Below are positions 1-11,640 of a stretch of DNA of 64,000 nt, one piece after another (position 1 is the first letter of the stretch; each line of letters starts with the position of its first letter). The stretch is taken from positions 62,001 through 126,000 of the forward strand of contig JALIZF010001617.1 of NCBI GenBank assembly GCA_029948255.1. Direction: 5' to 3'. This DNA comes from Telmatactis stephensoni. Taxonomy: Eukaryota; Cnidaria; Anthozoa; Actiniaria; Isophelliidae. The position numbers and the translations under genes were made by a program. A model generated the notes under the pieces. It worked only from the letters and a program-made list of their open reading frames with translations. It searched no databases and had not been told where the DNA came from.

Positions 1-299
1 TGGTTTCATTTTTTAATTAGATAGTTTGGTAATTTGTTCCAATCTTTGACAGTTCTGGCAAAGAAGTTAAATTTGTAGGTAGCGTTTAGGATGAAACGAA
101 AGAGTAATTAACCCGTCCCTTTCGCTGGATATATTCAGGAGCAGTTGTAGAACAGAGATTGTTTACTGTTTTATACATCATGACTAGTCTTGAAAATTTT
201 CTTCATTGCAGGAGTGTTGGTTTATTCCAATAATTGTTAATTTTGGTATTGATTCAAACGAAAAGTTTGCTCATCTTTTCCTTGTGCTAAAGAGATCAA

Positions 300-575
300 G
301 CTGGTAGACGATTGACAGTTAATGTCTACACCTAACTCAAATTTTATTTAATTTTTACCTTTTTTAATGAAAAGGCGGGACAACTTCAATCATTTTTGTC
401 AAATATGACTCACATTACAAAACTGCATATTCATATATGAACGAAAAGAAAACAAACAAACAAAACAAGAAGAAGGAAAAAAGAAAAATTCAATTATAAA
501 ACTAGTTCGAAAGGACAACACACATGTATGTATGCATAAAGAGATAAAGAATGGTCTACACTAGAAATTCTACAG
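300..575 (+). promoter_or_regulatory. Putative promoter and non-coding first exon of GPCR 1
   Basis: A block starting near a conserved AAGCTGGTAGACGATTGACAG is kept upstream of GPCRs 1, 3 and 4 and ends at a splice-donor-like junction (GAAATTCTACAG followed by GTATTT, donor at 576). With the acceptor at 2177-2178 this would give a non-coding first exon and an intron of about 1.6 kb. The exon start cannot be placed from sequence alone. The support is conservation between copies that have diverged elsewhere. Confidence 0.4.
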
Positions 576-1834
576 GTATTTATTGTTGATTTTACGATGT
601 TTTCAACGTCACAAACTTGGTAAATGGTCCTGGTAGAATTTAAACTTTCTTTACGTGACAAAATACAATTGGCGACATTGAAAATGGTTAATTCTTTACT
701 TCAACGTTAAGTTATGAATGGTAAAGCCTGGTTCTCAGTAGCGACGCAAGACGACGCATTAGCTTACGTTATTCGTGTTCTCACTGGAAAAGGATTACGC
801 GTACGAGAGCGCAAGAGCGTACGAGATCGACGAAAGCGAGATTCGTGAACAAAAGGTTTGACATTCGCAAAAAGGGACCCAAAAATCGAATTTTTAGGGA
901 ACATCGACTCGAAGCGAGCAACTTCAAAAATAAAGACAACTGGTCATATCTAACTTTAATCGATTACTATCATTAAGGCATAGTGTCTAATGATGTTCAA
1001 CTGACTAGTAAAGAGAACGTTCATTTGAAGAATTACCGCCGTTTGCATAATTACGAACCGCGTCAGACAAACTAAAACCGGGAATTCTTGGGTTGCCCTG
1101 ATGTCATCATAAAATTTTTCGGGCTTAATAAAGAATATTTTGGAATAAAATGTCTTGCATCAAAAAAAGCAGTTGAAGGTTTGTATCCATACCAAATTTT
1201 TAGTCATAAGAATATTTTGATAACGAGATACGAGCGATCAAATATCTTCATTGTTTGGTGTGAAATGTAGGGGTCCGCCATCTTGGTACACAACCTTTGT
1301 ACTTTCGCTTGCCTCAGTGTTCTCCAATAGCAATACTCCTTGGGAAAAAGAATCTCTATCCAAGTTTAAATACCTTCGAGTCAACCGAAGGAGCGTATTT
1401 TCCGAAGGAACGTTTGCACAGGGCTTTACGGGGATTTATATCATATTTGGTATATAACGCGCGCTCTAATTGGTCGACCAACCATGCATGTGTGATTACA
1501 GCACACACAAACAGCAAGTGATAACATGACGAGTATGCACGAGCCGCTGGACGAAGTGGCCTTAATTACGGTTTTAACCTGGCTTAAAGCTATCTCTCTC
1601 ATAAATAATCGGAGTGATAGTCTCCCCAAAGTTTTTCGGAGCATTACATTCGAGTGCAGAAGTATGAACAACTAGAAATCATTCTTTTAAAATTATCCAT
1701 TTGTCCAAGACAATAGAAATTGGAGACATGCGCAGATGTTATCACCTGCTGCTACACACACACACATATATGGCGAAATGTACATGTGCTCTGATTGGCT
1801 GGAATGTTATGATAAATATTATATAAAATAGATA

Positions 1835-2009
1835 GATTCCATTTTGCTATGTGCGTGTGTACTCTAATCGATGGACAGAAGACGTCAAAATGTGGCGAGA
1901 AACAACAGTCACGCCACTCGACTTCGTCCCGTGGCGTTTTTTATTCTCATCACACATTTTGACGACATCTGTGCATCTATTAGAGTACAGACGCACGGAA
2001 AATGGAATC
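1835..2009. repeat. Near-palindromic hairpin element, family P1, copy 1
   Basis: The two halves are inverted copies of each other. The left arm begins GATTCCATTTTGC and runs through GTGTACTCTAATCGATG and GACGTCAAAATGTG; the right arm carries the complements in reverse order and ends AAAATGGAATC. The length of about 175 bp with almost no loop fits a foldback MITE. It lies inside intron 1 of GPCR 1. Related copies are at 9750-9893 and 15244-15404. Confidence 0.8.
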
Positions 2010-2201
2010 TATTTGTTAAGTTGAGTTCACAACAATTAATGGTAATAGACTCACTGTTTTCAGGAATTTGAAAAAAATCGCGAAAATACTAAACCTCTTA
2101 AGTACTGTTACGAATGTTGTACAAATCTGAATATGTTCAATAGAAGAAAACTAATATCTCAATTTCTTTTAATTTCAGGATAGTTTTACTTTTGGAATCC
2201 A

Positions 2202-3080
2202 ATGTGGTGGGCTACTTGGGTTCTCGCTGTGGAAGCAGTGCTAACAGTAGCAGGAAATGTCATCACCCTGCTGATATTTACAAAAACTCCTCATCTACGT
2301 GTCCGTAAACACGTCCTCATTGTAAACCTGGCTGTAGCTGATTTGCTAGTGGGACTCATATCAGTTCCTATGTATATTTCCGCAATAGAGTTCCCTTTTC
2401 ATGACAGTGGACGAATAATGTTAATCTATCGTTATGTCTTTACATCACAAGATGTCCTATTTGGTACAGCTTCTGTCTGTGGCTTGGCAGCCGTGGCCAT
2501 TGAGCGAGTATACGCAACATACTTTCCCTTCAAACACCGCACCTTAAGCAAAACTGTGTACATCATCGGGATAGCAGTGACATGGATTTTAGTGTCAGTT
2601 TTTGGCATTTGTGCACCATTTCATGTGGATTCCACAAACTCTCTATACGTATTTGCATCGGTCGGCCCTACCATAATATGCCTTATCACTTTTATTGTTT
2701 CCTATACCCTTATATGGATCAAAGTCACTTTCATGACACGCGTGCCTAATGTTGCGTTACATCACAGGCGTGACAAAAAGTTAACTGTCACGCTTGTAAT
2801 CGTTACAACTGTTAGTTTGATTGCATGGATTCCGTTTCATTTCTTACTCATATATCGGCATTTCTGTAGTGATGATGATTGTGTCATAGTATATATGCTA
2901 CTACCTGCATTTAAAATCCTTCATTATGGGAATTCCCTGGCTAATCCAATCATCTACGCAATGCGCATGCCCGAATTTAAAACTGCTATCATGCGTACAT
3001 TTAAGTGTTGTTTGAATCGTTCCGCAAACGTAAGAGAGAACAATCCGCCACATGTTTGCTATCAAGAAACTGCACTTTAG
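2202..3080 (+). CDS. Rhodopsin-like (class A) GPCR, copy 1
   Basis: This is an intact 292-residue seven-helix receptor in a single coding exon. Visible landmarks are Asn19 in TM1 (GNVIT), Asp47 in TM2 (NLAVAD), Glu101-Arg102-Val103 in place of DRY after TM3, Trp128 in TM4, AWIP at 208-211 in TM6 and NPIIY at 248-252 in TM7. A Cys pair at 269-270 could be palmitoylated, and the C-terminal ETAL fits a class I PDZ ligand. There is no Cys at the usual TM3/ECL2 disulfide positions; instead two Cys lie in ECL3 (222 and 227), a pattern known from melanocortin-type receptors. The N terminus is only a few residues long. The ATG follows a 3' splice site (TTTTAATTTCAG, AG at 2177-2178), implying a non-coding exon upstream. 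The receptor is presumably at the plasma membrane; its ligand is unknown. It is the first member of a tandem cluster. Confidence 0.93.
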   Translation: MWWATWVLAVEAVLTVAGNVITLLIFTKTPHLRVRKHVLIVNLAVADLLVGLISVPMYISAIEFPFHDSGRIMLIYRYVFTSQDVLFGTASVCGLAAVAIERVYATYFPFKHRTLSKTVYIIGIAVTWILVSVFGICAPFHVDSTNSLYVFASVGPTIICLITFIVSYTLIWIKVTFMTRVPNVALHHRRDKKLTVTLVIVTTVSLIAWIPFHFLLIYRHFCSDDDCVIVYMLLPAFKILHYGNSLANPIIYAMRMPEFKTAIMRTFKCCLNRSANVRENNPPHVCYQETAL

Positions 3081-3109
3081 CCCTTTTCTTATTTTATGAG
3101 TAGTACCTA

Positions 3110-3660
3110 TGACACAGACGCTTTCATTCTTTAATTTATAGAATAATATTCCAGAAAAATATTCCAGAAATTTCGATTGAGATGCGATTGGGGAAAATGC
3201 GCATAACAAACATGGCGGCAGCACTTGATCGCACGACTGAGTGTTGACAACTGAGCAAATTTGCAAATTATTTGTTGTTTCGACGAAAAATGGCTGTTTT
3301 AAAGCTTTTAGATTGTTTATTTTAGGTTTTATCTTTAAAAACGTGATATGGTTCCTAGTTAACGTTTTCGATGACCTACGAACTAAATGTTTTCGATGTC
3401 CTACGAACTGTGTGTTGTATCTTTGGTACAAACGCTTTGTTCTTGAATTATAGAATAATAGTGGAGTATTTTCGATTGAAACAGGCTTGGATAAAATGCA
3501 CATAAACAAACATGGCGGTAGCGCACTTTGCCGGCACGCGTGAGTATTGACAACTAAGTTAAGTTGCCAATTATTTGTTGTTCCGACGAAAAATGGCTGT
3601 TGCACTAGCTTTTAGATTGTTTATTTTGTTTAATTGTTTTCTAGTATACGTAGGCGATAT
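3110..3660. repeat. Direct duplication of about 300 bp downstream of GPCR 1
   Basis: Two adjacent related blocks, about 3110-3400 and 3405-3660, share landmarks in the same order: TTATAGAATAATA, AACAAACATGGCGG (near 3207 and 3507), GTTGACAACTRAG-like sequence, TTATTTGTTGTT, CGACGAAAAATGGCTGTT and TTTTAGATTGTTTATTTT. The period is close to 300 bp. Open reading frames here change between units and have no recognisable product, so I call no gene. Confidence 0.75.
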
Positions 3661-4121
3661 TTGTCATATGGCCTATGGACTAAACTTAATCCAAGTAAAT
3701 AAAAATACAGACTTTACAGTTTTCAGTTGTCATATTAACTCATTTTCCTTTGTTATCATAATTGAATTTTCTTGGATTACAACTCTATATTGACGTTACT
3801 TAAACTCAGTTCAATGGAGAGTAAACGTATACAATTGTGTTATATCTTTCACTGATTACAGAGTAAGTCATCCACTCTTCAGCTTATCTTCAGATTGCAA
3901 AATGTGACCATTAGAACACTAATACGAAATAATAAAATAGAAATGCTATAAAGCATCGACCAAAGTACTTTTTGTTGACATTATGATGTTCAAAATTCCA
4001 CTGATAAAGATTTGTTGGTTCTGCTTATCGATATGCCCAATTTTAATGCATAACAAGTAGATACAGCCAACGACAAACACGAGAGCGCGGTTTGCAGTTT
4101 GCGGTAAAAAGGTCGAACGTC

Positions 4122-4334
4122 AATAGAGGGGTTAAGATTCTCGAAACGGCAAACGGCGGCGAGGATCACGTGACCGTTTTTGGTGCCTGGCTTAGTGTGT
4201 TTGGCACTCAAATAAGATAGTGACTTTTCACGTTTACGCCAAATACAAAATGATTCGCCTCGCCAGACGCGAAAAAGGCAGGTCGCGTGATTCTCTCTGC
4301 CGTTTGCCCTTTTACGTGAATCTTAACCTCTATT
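4122..4334. mobile_element. MITE-like element with ~50-bp terminal inverted repeats
   Basis: The left end (AATAGAGGGGTTAAGATTC, then CGGCAAACGGC and GATCACGTGACC) is mirrored by the right end (GGTCGCGTGATT, GCCGTTTGCC, GAATCTTAACCTCTATT). The core is short and non-coding. The element is about 213 bp and no transposase is present. Confidence 0.75.
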
Positions 4335-4563
4335 AATCTTAGTAAAGTCTCTTACGTCGCACAAAATGTACTAGCTATTGACGTAAATTGTAATACAAAC
4401 TGACACAAAATGAAATAAATTTGTTAACGCAAAATTTTAAATGTAATAACTGTCATTAACCATGAAAATACACGTTAGTACGTTCACAACTAGATTATGT
4501 GATCGTCATTTAGCAGAATTCACCAGAATGACATTACTGATTGGACAGCCGATTATTGAAAAG

Positions 4564-4694
<131 letters not shown>

Positions 4695-4735
4695 AAAAAG
4701 GTAAAAATTAAGTCAAACTAATCTAGTTAATGTAT

Positions 4736-4896
4736 ACCCTGTCAGCAGATGCTATTTTTCTCTAACGTTGGGAAATGAGAGCCGAATCTAATGAGGAGTT
4801 ATTATCTCTTGTCGAAATTGAAAAAAAAAAAAAAAATGAATGTCGACTCGTCGGCTCTGCCAGCGTTGAAAGAGAATAGCCTCTGCTTGCAGGGTA
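4736..4896. repeat. Imperfect inverted repeat, MITE-like
   Basis: TACCCTGTCAGCAGATGCTATT near 4736 pairs with AATAGCCTCTGCTTGCAGGGTA near 4876-4896, with further pairing inwards (TCTCTAACGTTGG with CAGCGTTGAAAGAGA, and AGCCGA with TCGGCT). A direct repeat of AATCTAATGAGGAGTTATTA lies inside and just outside the element. Confidence 0.65.
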
Positions 4897-5735
4897 ATCT
4901 AATGAGGAGTTATTAATGCGGCATGTCTCTTGTGGAAAGAAAATTAATGTTTGCTAACTTTATGAATATTAAAGCATATGTCAAAAGATAAGAAAGCCAG
5001 AAAAATTCCTATTCAGTAATCCTATTGTGAACCACCAATTATATCTGCTCAGTAACATTCATCAGAGTGACTAGTTTGGACTGCGTTGGTGTATTAAGAT
5101 ACCAAAACTGACTAAGGAATGAAATGCAAATTTATAACACTACTAACCATTTTTGACATTTCGAACCTTACCTAATGAATCGTCAAGTACAAGCAAGGTA
5201 AAAGTAAGCAAGGTACGTAGAAAAAGTCATGTATCTCTACCGATTCATTGAATTCTTGGGGAAGGAAAAGTAAGAAAGGTATAAGTTTAGAAAATATTTT
5301 TATTTGTGTTTTTAACCAGATCATCAAAAAGCCCGCTAAAAAGGAAAAAGAAAAATAACAGCACTTTTTTTAAATAGGAATTATGGAAAATAATATACAA
5401 GTTAAAAATGGCCTTATTCGTAAAAATAACTGCTTTTATTACAAGTGTAATTCACAGTGAATTTGAATTTTAGCATCGACGGATACCGACTTCGCTTGTT
5501 GACGTGTTTGAATATATATCGCCAGTGAAATAATGAGATAGGGCTGCATTTGAAGGTCCATATATGTGTCATGTCTTCGATAAGTTACTTAGAAAAGTCC
5601 CAAGCTAATGATATTCACCATTTATTTTTGTATACTAAAAGATTTCTGGTTCAAATTTAATATCAAAATGTGCTCAAAACGAGATACCGAATTTTGTGGG
5701 ATCTGTGTTTAAGGGGAGACGCTTCTCTCCCCCGT

Positions 5736-5814
5736 CCCATGATCCCCTGCCCTTTTCGAGGACAAGTCCCTGCTCTTTTGTTTTTCGAGCGAGACGACTG
5801 GGGACGAGTCTGGG
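5736..5814. repeat. Dispersed palindromic repeat (relative of 48799-48884)
   Basis: The segment containing GACAAGTCCCTGCTCTTTTG and CGAGCGAGACGACTGGGGAC matches the reverse complement of the small inverted repeat at 48799-48884. It is a short non-coding dispersed repeat just upstream of pseudogene GPCR 2. Confidence 0.6.
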
Positions 5815-6071
5815 TTATTATTATCATTATTGTCGTTTTTTTGGCGTCATCTTGCAAATCGAATCGTGCGCAAGCACACTTTAGCGAAAGAATCGCGCAC
5901 AGCTAGTGTTCGCAATGCAAAACATTGAATGGTATTACCTTAAAAGCCAAAGCTGAGACAGCTAAAACTTTGCCGAAAACCGTGAACCGGTCGTTCAAAA
6001 TAAAAATTTAGACGTGAAAAATGTTTTTGTTTTTATTTCAGGATCATTTATCAGTGACTTTTAGTGCTCCA

Positions 6072-6816
6072 ATGTTGTGGCCAACCTGGTTTCTCGCTGT
6101 GGAAGCAGTGCTCACAGTAGCAGGAAATGTCATCACCCTGCTGATATTTACAAAAACTCCTCATCTACGTGTCCGTAAACACGTCCTCATTGTAAACCTG
6201 GCTGTAGCTGATTTGCTAGTGGGACTCATATCAGTACCTATGTATCGGTACCTATGTATATTTACGTGATAGAAAACCTTACTCAAAATACATCGTCCCT
6301 TTTTCTACGCGTACTTCAATCACAAGATATCCTGTTTGGTACAGCTTCTGTCTGTGGTTTGGCAGCCTTGGCCATTGAGCGACTGTACGCAACATACTTG
6401 CTATGGTCTTAATTCACCTCAGATTAAGCCCCATACAGAGCTACAGGCTAATTCCAATATGGACTACTATCACAATATCGCTTATATTGATAATCGTGTC
6501 ATATATCCTTATATGGATCAAAGTCTCTTGCGTGACACGAGTGCCTAACGTTGCATTACATCACAGGCGTGATAAAAAACTAACTGTCACGCTTGTGATC
6601 GTTACAATCGTTAGCCTGATTGCATGGGTTCCGTTTCAAGTCTTAAGCATATATTGGCATTATTCGAATGGTGGAGAACTTGAACTTCTACATTTTTTAA
6701 AAATACTTCACTATGGGAACTCACTCGCTAATCCCATCATCTACGCACTGCGCATGCCCGAATTTAAAACTGCTATCATGCGTACATTGAGGCGCTGTCG
6801 AAACTGTTCGATGTGA
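6072..6816 (+). pseudogene. Class A GPCR, copy 2, disrupted by an insertion and a deletion
   Basis: The reading starts normally (ATG at 6072, after a 3' splice site with AG at 6040-6041) and matches the other copies through TM2. A 14-bp near-duplication around 6246-6263 (GGTACCTATGTAT repeated) then shifts the frame. Near 6397 about 76 bp encoding the intracellular loop after TM3 and most of TM4 are missing compared with copy 3. The downstream part is open again from about 6403 to the stop at 6816 and keeps the TM5-TM7 motifs AWVP and NPIIY. Its TM3 Glu-Arg region is also intact but out of frame with both ends. The two lesions make an intact receptor impossible; an assembly error is less likely than decay because both changes are structural. 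Confidence 0.85.
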
Positions 6817-8198
6817 CCAATCCACCACTTTATCAAGACACTACACGGTGACTGGTATTGGTAGCTGATAAGTGTCTTTAGAAACTAAAGAATTGTACAT
6901 GTAAGCATGGCTTTACAGCTATTACTGGACAATTTCTCCGTGTACAGGACACATGACACAAATTAAGGGTGCTGGGACATATCTCGTTACTAAGCAACGT
7001 GGCTGTTATGCTGGCTGTAAAAACGAGTGCCAGAGCTCATTGACGTCTTCAATTTTACGTCTTCAATTTTACGATTTTTTGAGTGAAAATGTCACTTTTC
7101 GAATACCCCCGTTTCTTTGGGGTTCGCAGTTTTATCGAGAAAGCGGGAAATTTTCGTCATGATACGTCATTATGACGTCATAATGACGTTTTTTGTGACG
7201 AAAATGCGTCATAACACCACACATTTCAAATTGAAAAAACTACAATTTTGATTTTACGCAACTTTGTGTTTGCCGCTGTGCCAATACATTCATTGTATTG
7301 GCGTTTAAATAGCCTTAATTTTGACCATATGTGGTCATTTGGCGGGAAATTTGAATTTATTTCATTAGCTGTAACTTCGCACCCTTTAATCTGATTGAGA
7401 TGGGGTTTTCACTATAAACGTTCTTTTTGAGTAGCAAAAATGTCTGTAAAGTTTTGAACATTGCTTAACAAGTTTTTGATGTTGTTACTAAAAATAGGTA
7501 TCATTTATGACGTCATAACTTTAAAAAACTTCCAAAATACCTTTACAATTGTAAAAAAAAATAAGGATTTTTTTCTAAAGAACATGTTCTAATATTTTGC
7601 TTCATTTGGAAAATAAACTACTCCTCTGTGAGCCAAAAATTGAATTTAAGAACCTTGCGGGAGGAAAAGCCCTAGCAACCGACCATCGTGAAATTATCGA
7701 AACTACAAGCTAAGGCCGAAATCGCTCCAGGGTACACTAGTAACATATGGGTTTTCAATGATATGTTTTATCTGTGAATTCGCCACATAATCGTGTTTGG
7801 GATACCAAGAATTTGTTTCAGTCGCTGTTTGAGATTTCCACGTACACGCGCTTCTTTAAAATCATCTACTCAACAGATTTCCCAGTGTTCATTTCGGTCT
7901 CAGCTTCTATATTTTGAAGGGGTCAATGTTTGTGCAATATAGGCATATACAGACAATATCTCTTTCCAACCATCATTGGTCTACCTTCCTTTAACATTCA
8001 GGATTAATTATTAATTTAATCATATGCGACACTCCGTAACAGTTTCCTATTCCGTGGATGAAATGAATAAAGAACAAACTACAATGGTGATAAATAAAGC
8101 TTAATTAATAAACATATAAAATTAATAAAATTAATAAACACACAAAATTAGTGACTTAGTCTTTAGCGGTCTGCAGGGCGGACTTGAATGAAGATATG
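6817..8198. other. Intergenic region, no gene seen
   Basis: AT-rich sequence with no convincing gene. A block at about 6962-7020 (GGGACATATCTCGTTACTAAG onwards) is repeated at about 14990-15040, indicating a shared element end. Around 7150-7190 there is a cluster of TGACGTCAT-like motifs. The duplicated arm A2 begins at about 8199. Confidence 0.6.
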
Positions 8199-8499
8199 GT
8201 TTCATTTTTTAATTGGATAGTTTGGTAATTTGTTCCAATCTTTGACAGTTCTGGCAAAGAAGTTAAATTTGTAGGTAGCGTTTAGGATGAAACGAAAGAG
8301 TAATTAACCCGTCCCTTTTGCTGGATATATTCAGGAGCAGTTGTAGGACAGAGATTGTTTACTGTTTTATACATCATGACTAGTCTTGAAAATTTTCTTC
8401 ATTGCTGAAGTGTTGGTTTATTCCAATAATTGTTAATTTTGGTATTGATTCAAATGAAAACTTTGCTCATCTTTTCCTTGTTCTAAAGAGATCAAGCTG

Positions 8500-8771
8500 G
8501 TAGACGATTGACAGTTAATGTCTACACCTAACTCAAATTTTATTTAATTTTTACCTTTTTTAATGAAAAGGCGGGACAACTTCAATCATTTTTGTCAAAT
8601 ATGACTCACATTACAAAACTGCATATTCATATATGAACGAAAAGAAAACAAACAAACAAAACAAGAAGAAGGAAAAAAGAAAAATTCAATTATAAAACTA
8701 GTTCGAAAGGACAACACACATGTATGTATGCATAAAGAGATAAAGAATGGTCTACACTAGAAATTCTACAG
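8500..8771 (+). promoter_or_regulatory. Putative promoter and non-coding first exon of GPCR 3
   Basis: Duplicate of the block at 300-575. The donor-like junction GAAATTCTACAG|GTATTT has its GT at 8772. Splicing to the AG at 10064-10065 would remove an intron of about 1.3 kb. Confidence 0.4.
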
Positions 8772-9749
8772 GTATTTATTGTTGATTTTACGATGTTTTC
8801 AACGTCACAAAATCGGTAAATGGTCCTGGTAGAATTTAAACTTTCTTTACGTGACAAAATACAATTGGCGACTTTGAAAATTGTTAATTCTTTACTTCAA
8901 CGTTAAGTTATGAATGGTAAAGCCTGGTTCTCAGTAGCGACGCAAGACGACGCATTAGCTTACGTTATTCGTGTTCTCACTGGAAAAGGATTACGCGTAC
9001 GAGAGCGCAAGAGCGTACGAGATCGACGAAAGCGAGATTCGCGAACAAAAGGTTTGACATTCGCAAAAGAGACCCAAAAATCGAATATCGTATTTTTAGG
9101 GAACATCGACTCGAAGCGAGCAACTTCAAAAACAAAGACTGGTCATATCTAAATTTAATCGATAACTGTCATTAAGACATAGTGTCTAATGATGTTCAAC
9201 TGACTAGTAAAGAGAACGTTCATTTGAAGAATTACCGCCGTTTGCATAATTACGAACCGCGTCAGACAAACTAAAACCGGGAATTCTTGGGTTGCCCTGA
9301 CGTCATCATAAATTTTTTCGGGCTTAATATAGAATATTTTGGAATAAAATGTCTTGCATCAAAAAAGCAGTTGAAGGTTTGTATCCATACCAAATTTTTA
9401 GTCATAAGAATATTTTGACAACGGGATACGAGCGAATAAATATCTTCATTGTCTGGTGTGAAATGTATGGTCCGCCATCTTGGTACACAACCTTTGTACT
9501 TTCGCTTGCCTCAGTGTTCTCCAATAGCAATACTCCTTGGGAAAAAGATTCTCTATCCAAGTTTAAATACCGTCGAGTCAACCGAAGGAGCGTATTTTCC
9601 GAAGGAACGTTTGCACAGGGCTTTACGGGGATTTATATCATATTTGGTATATATCGCGCACTCTGGTCGACCAACCATGCATATATGGCCAAATGTACAT
9701 GCGCTCTGATTGGCTGGAATGTTATGATAAATATTATATAAAATAGATA

Positions 9750-9893
9750 GATTCCATTTTGCCATGTGTGTGTGTGTGTACTCTAATCGATGGACAGAAG
9801 ACGTCAAAATGTGGCGAGAAACAACAGTCACGCCACTCGACTTCGTCCCGTGGCGTTTTTATTCTCGCTACACATTTTGACGAAAATTGAATC
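9750..9893. repeat. Hairpin element family P1, copy 2 (right arm partly deleted)
   Basis: Same left arm as the copy at 1835-2009, but the right arm has lost its middle (from CATTTTGACG directly to AAAATTGAATC), so the hairpin is no longer symmetric. Confidence 0.75.
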
Positions 9894-10088
9894 TATTTGT
9901 TAAGTTGAGTTCACAACAATTAATGGTAATAGACTCACTGTTTTCAGGAATTTGAAGAAAATCGCGAAAATACTAAACCTCTTGTACTGTGTTGCTACCA
10001 ATGTTGTACAAATCTGAATATGTTCAATAGAAGAAAACTAATATCTCAATTTCTTTTAATTTCAGGATAGTTTTACTTTTGGAATCCA

Positions 10089-10964
10089 ATGTGGTGGGCT
10101 ACTTGGGTTCTCGCTGTGGAAGCAGTGCTAACAGTAGCAGGAAATGTCATCACCCTGCTGATATTTACAAAAACTCCTCATCTACGTGTCCGTAAACACG
10201 TCCTCATTGTAAACCTGGCTGTAGCTGATTTGCTAGTGGGACTCATATCAGTTCCTATGTATATCTACGCGAAAGAAAGTCTTAAAATACAAAATACATC
10301 GCTTTTCTTACGCGTATATCAATCGCAAGATCCCTTACTTGGTACAGCTTCTGTATGTAGCTTGGCAGCCTTGGCCATTGAGCGACTGTACGCAACATAC
10401 TTTCCCTTCCAACACCGCACCTTAAGCAAAACTGTGTACATCATCGGGATAGCAGTAACATGGATTCTAGCATTAATTGCTATGGTCTTAAACATCCTCA
10501 GGATAAGCCTCATATTGGGATACGACTTGTTACTTGCTACAATCACCCCTATCATATTATCACTTATATCGATAATCGTGTCCTATTTTCTTATATGGAT
10601 CAAAGTCACTTATCTGAAACGAGTGGCTAATGTTGCATTACATCACAGGCGTGACAGAAAATTGACTGTCACGCTTGTTATCGTTACATTCGTTAGCTTG
10701 ATTGCATGGATTCCGTTTCAAGTGTTAAACATATATTCGGGTATCTGCGGTCATCCTGATTGTATCATACCTAGTACGGCATATGTATTGAAAATCCTTC
10801 AATACGGGAACTCCCTCGCTAATCCAGTCATCTATACACTGCGCATGCCCGAATTTAAAACTGCTATCATGCGTACATTCAAATGTTGTCGAAACCGCGA
10901 GATCCACACAAACGGGAGAGTGAACAATCTGGCACATGTTTATTATCAAGAAACGCCATTGTGA
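10089..10964 (+). CDS. Rhodopsin-like (class A) GPCR, copy 3
   Basis: Intact 291-residue seven-helix receptor in one coding exon, preceded by the splice acceptor TTTTAATTTCAG (AG at 10064-10065). TM1 and TM2 are almost identical to the other copies; it then diverges in ECL1 and in TM4-TM5. Motifs seen are GNVIT, NLAVAD, AIERLY at the end of TM3, AVTWIL in TM4, AWIP in TM6 and NPVIY in TM7. It lacks the TM3/ECL2 cysteines and has two Cys in ECL3 (CGHPDC). A possible N-glycosylation site (NTS) lies in ECL1. The tail has Cys-Cys and ends ETPL, again a class I PDZ-type C terminus. It is the paralogue of copy 1 through the A1/A2 duplication. The ligand is unknown. Confidence 0.93.
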   Translation: MWWATWVLAVEAVLTVAGNVITLLIFTKTPHLRVRKHVLIVNLAVADLLVGLISVPMYIYAKESLKIQNTSLFLRVYQSQDPLLGTASVCSLAALAIERLYATYFPFQHRTLSKTVYIIGIAVTWILALIAMVLNILRISLILGYDLLLATITPIILSLISIIVSYFLIWIKVTYLKRVANVALHHRRDRKLTVTLVIVTFVSLIAWIPFQVLNIYSGICGHPDCIIPSTAYVLKILQYGNSLANPVIYTLRMPEFKTAIMRTFKCCRNREIHTNGRVNNLAHVYYQETPL

Positions 10965-11149
10965 TTGGTAATGTTAACTTAGATTATTAGAAATAGGATT
11001 ACGAGAAGATTTGTCATTTTTTTGATTTGGATATTTAGGCCTTTCTCCAAAGGCCACCAACAGCAACTAACATTAGTCTACATGCAAAATTAGTTTAAAA
11101 GGCATCACGCTTCAAGATAGAAGACAGTACTACCATTCAACATAAACAC

Positions 11150-11310
11150 GATGTGGTGTACAAACTAAAATGCCCTCAAGCCAACATTGTCCACACGCTT
11201 ACATTGGAGAGACTGCAAGAAGATTAGAAGAGCGCGTAGCAGACCTTAGTGGGAGATAAGAATTCATCCATTCTGAAACACAGTAAAGAAACGGAATACG
11301 CAAGTATTTT
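11150..11310 (+). pseudogene. Degraded GIY-YIG nuclease fragment, Penelope-like retroelement type
   Basis: One frame reads VYKLKCPQ and, after a frameshift, YIGETARRLEERVADL, followed in another frame by KNSSILKHSKET. This order (YK-x-C-P, YIGET, RL-x-ER, then a K-x-S-x-L-x-KH motif) is the usual C-terminal GIY-YIG endonuclease signature of Penelope-like and some other retroelements. Frameshifts and stops show it is dead. The assignment rests on motif recognition only. Confidence 0.5.
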
Positions 11311-11349
11311 GTCGTCTAATTTTGGAGCCTATAGGAAAAGAAAAATAGC

Positions 11350-11640
11350 CGAAGCGTGGCATGGTTGGCCGAGTGGTGAGAGCACCGGCCTTTCACCGCT
11401 TTGGTCCAGGTTCGAGTCCCGGCTCGGACATCGGATCATATGTGAATTGAGTTTGTTTGATGTGTTGTTCTCTACCATGCCACGAGGGTTTTTTCTCCGG
11501 GTTTTCCGGTTTTTCCTCCCTCAGCAAAAATCAACATGTGAGTTGAGCAATGTATGCAAAATATTTGATGTAGAGGTAGTGAGTGTGAGTGCCAGCAGAA
11601 GAAGAACCACTACGTGGATCTGCTGCAGAAATTATTTATT
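11350..11640 (+). mobile_element. tRNA-derived SINE
   Basis: The head has pol III promoter boxes: an A-box-like TGGCCGAGTGG near 11367 and a B box GGTTCGAGTCCCG near 11408, spaced as in a tRNA. A long tail follows, including TTCTCCGGGTTTTCCGG. The tRNA-like part is not flanked as a tRNA gene and its arms do not pair cleanly, so a SINE is preferred. A related SINE lies at about 61340-61480. Confidence 0.7.

Larger units (their letters stand above)
1..2390. repeat. Segmental duplication, copy A1 (pairs with 8199-10260)
   Basis: The sequence from the first base of the window through the 5' third of the GPCR at 2202 is nearly identical to the stretch beginning at 8199, with only scattered substitutions and small indels (for example a block near 1480-1790 that is shortened in the second copy). 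The duplicated block contains the presumed promoter, the non-coding first exon, intron 1 and the start of the receptor coding exon. Similarity fades in the region encoding the first extracellular loop, near 2380. The left edge is cut off by the window. Confidence 0.9.
8199..10260. repeat. Segmental duplication, copy A2 (pairs with 1-2390)
   Basis: This is the second copy of the block described at 1-2390, offset by about 8198 bases at its left end and 7887 at the receptor start. The difference reflects deletions in copy A2, including loss of a region matching about 1480-1780 and part of the right arm of the hairpin element. It carries a first-exon donor at 8772 and the acceptor at 10064-10065 used by GPCR 3. 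Confidence 0.9.

Noticed and set aside
2901..3605. 234-residue minus-strand frame overlapping the end of GPCR 1
   Set aside because: It spans the antisense of GPCR 1 and the 300-bp direct duplication; internal repeats in it are from that duplication.
5670..5906. Plus-strand frame of 78 residues upstream of GPCR 2
   Set aside because: Overlaps a dispersed repeat also found at 48799; no protein similarity.
11353..11432. Possible tRNA gene
   Set aside because: A and B boxes are present but the acceptor and anticodon stems do not pair and a SINE tail follows.
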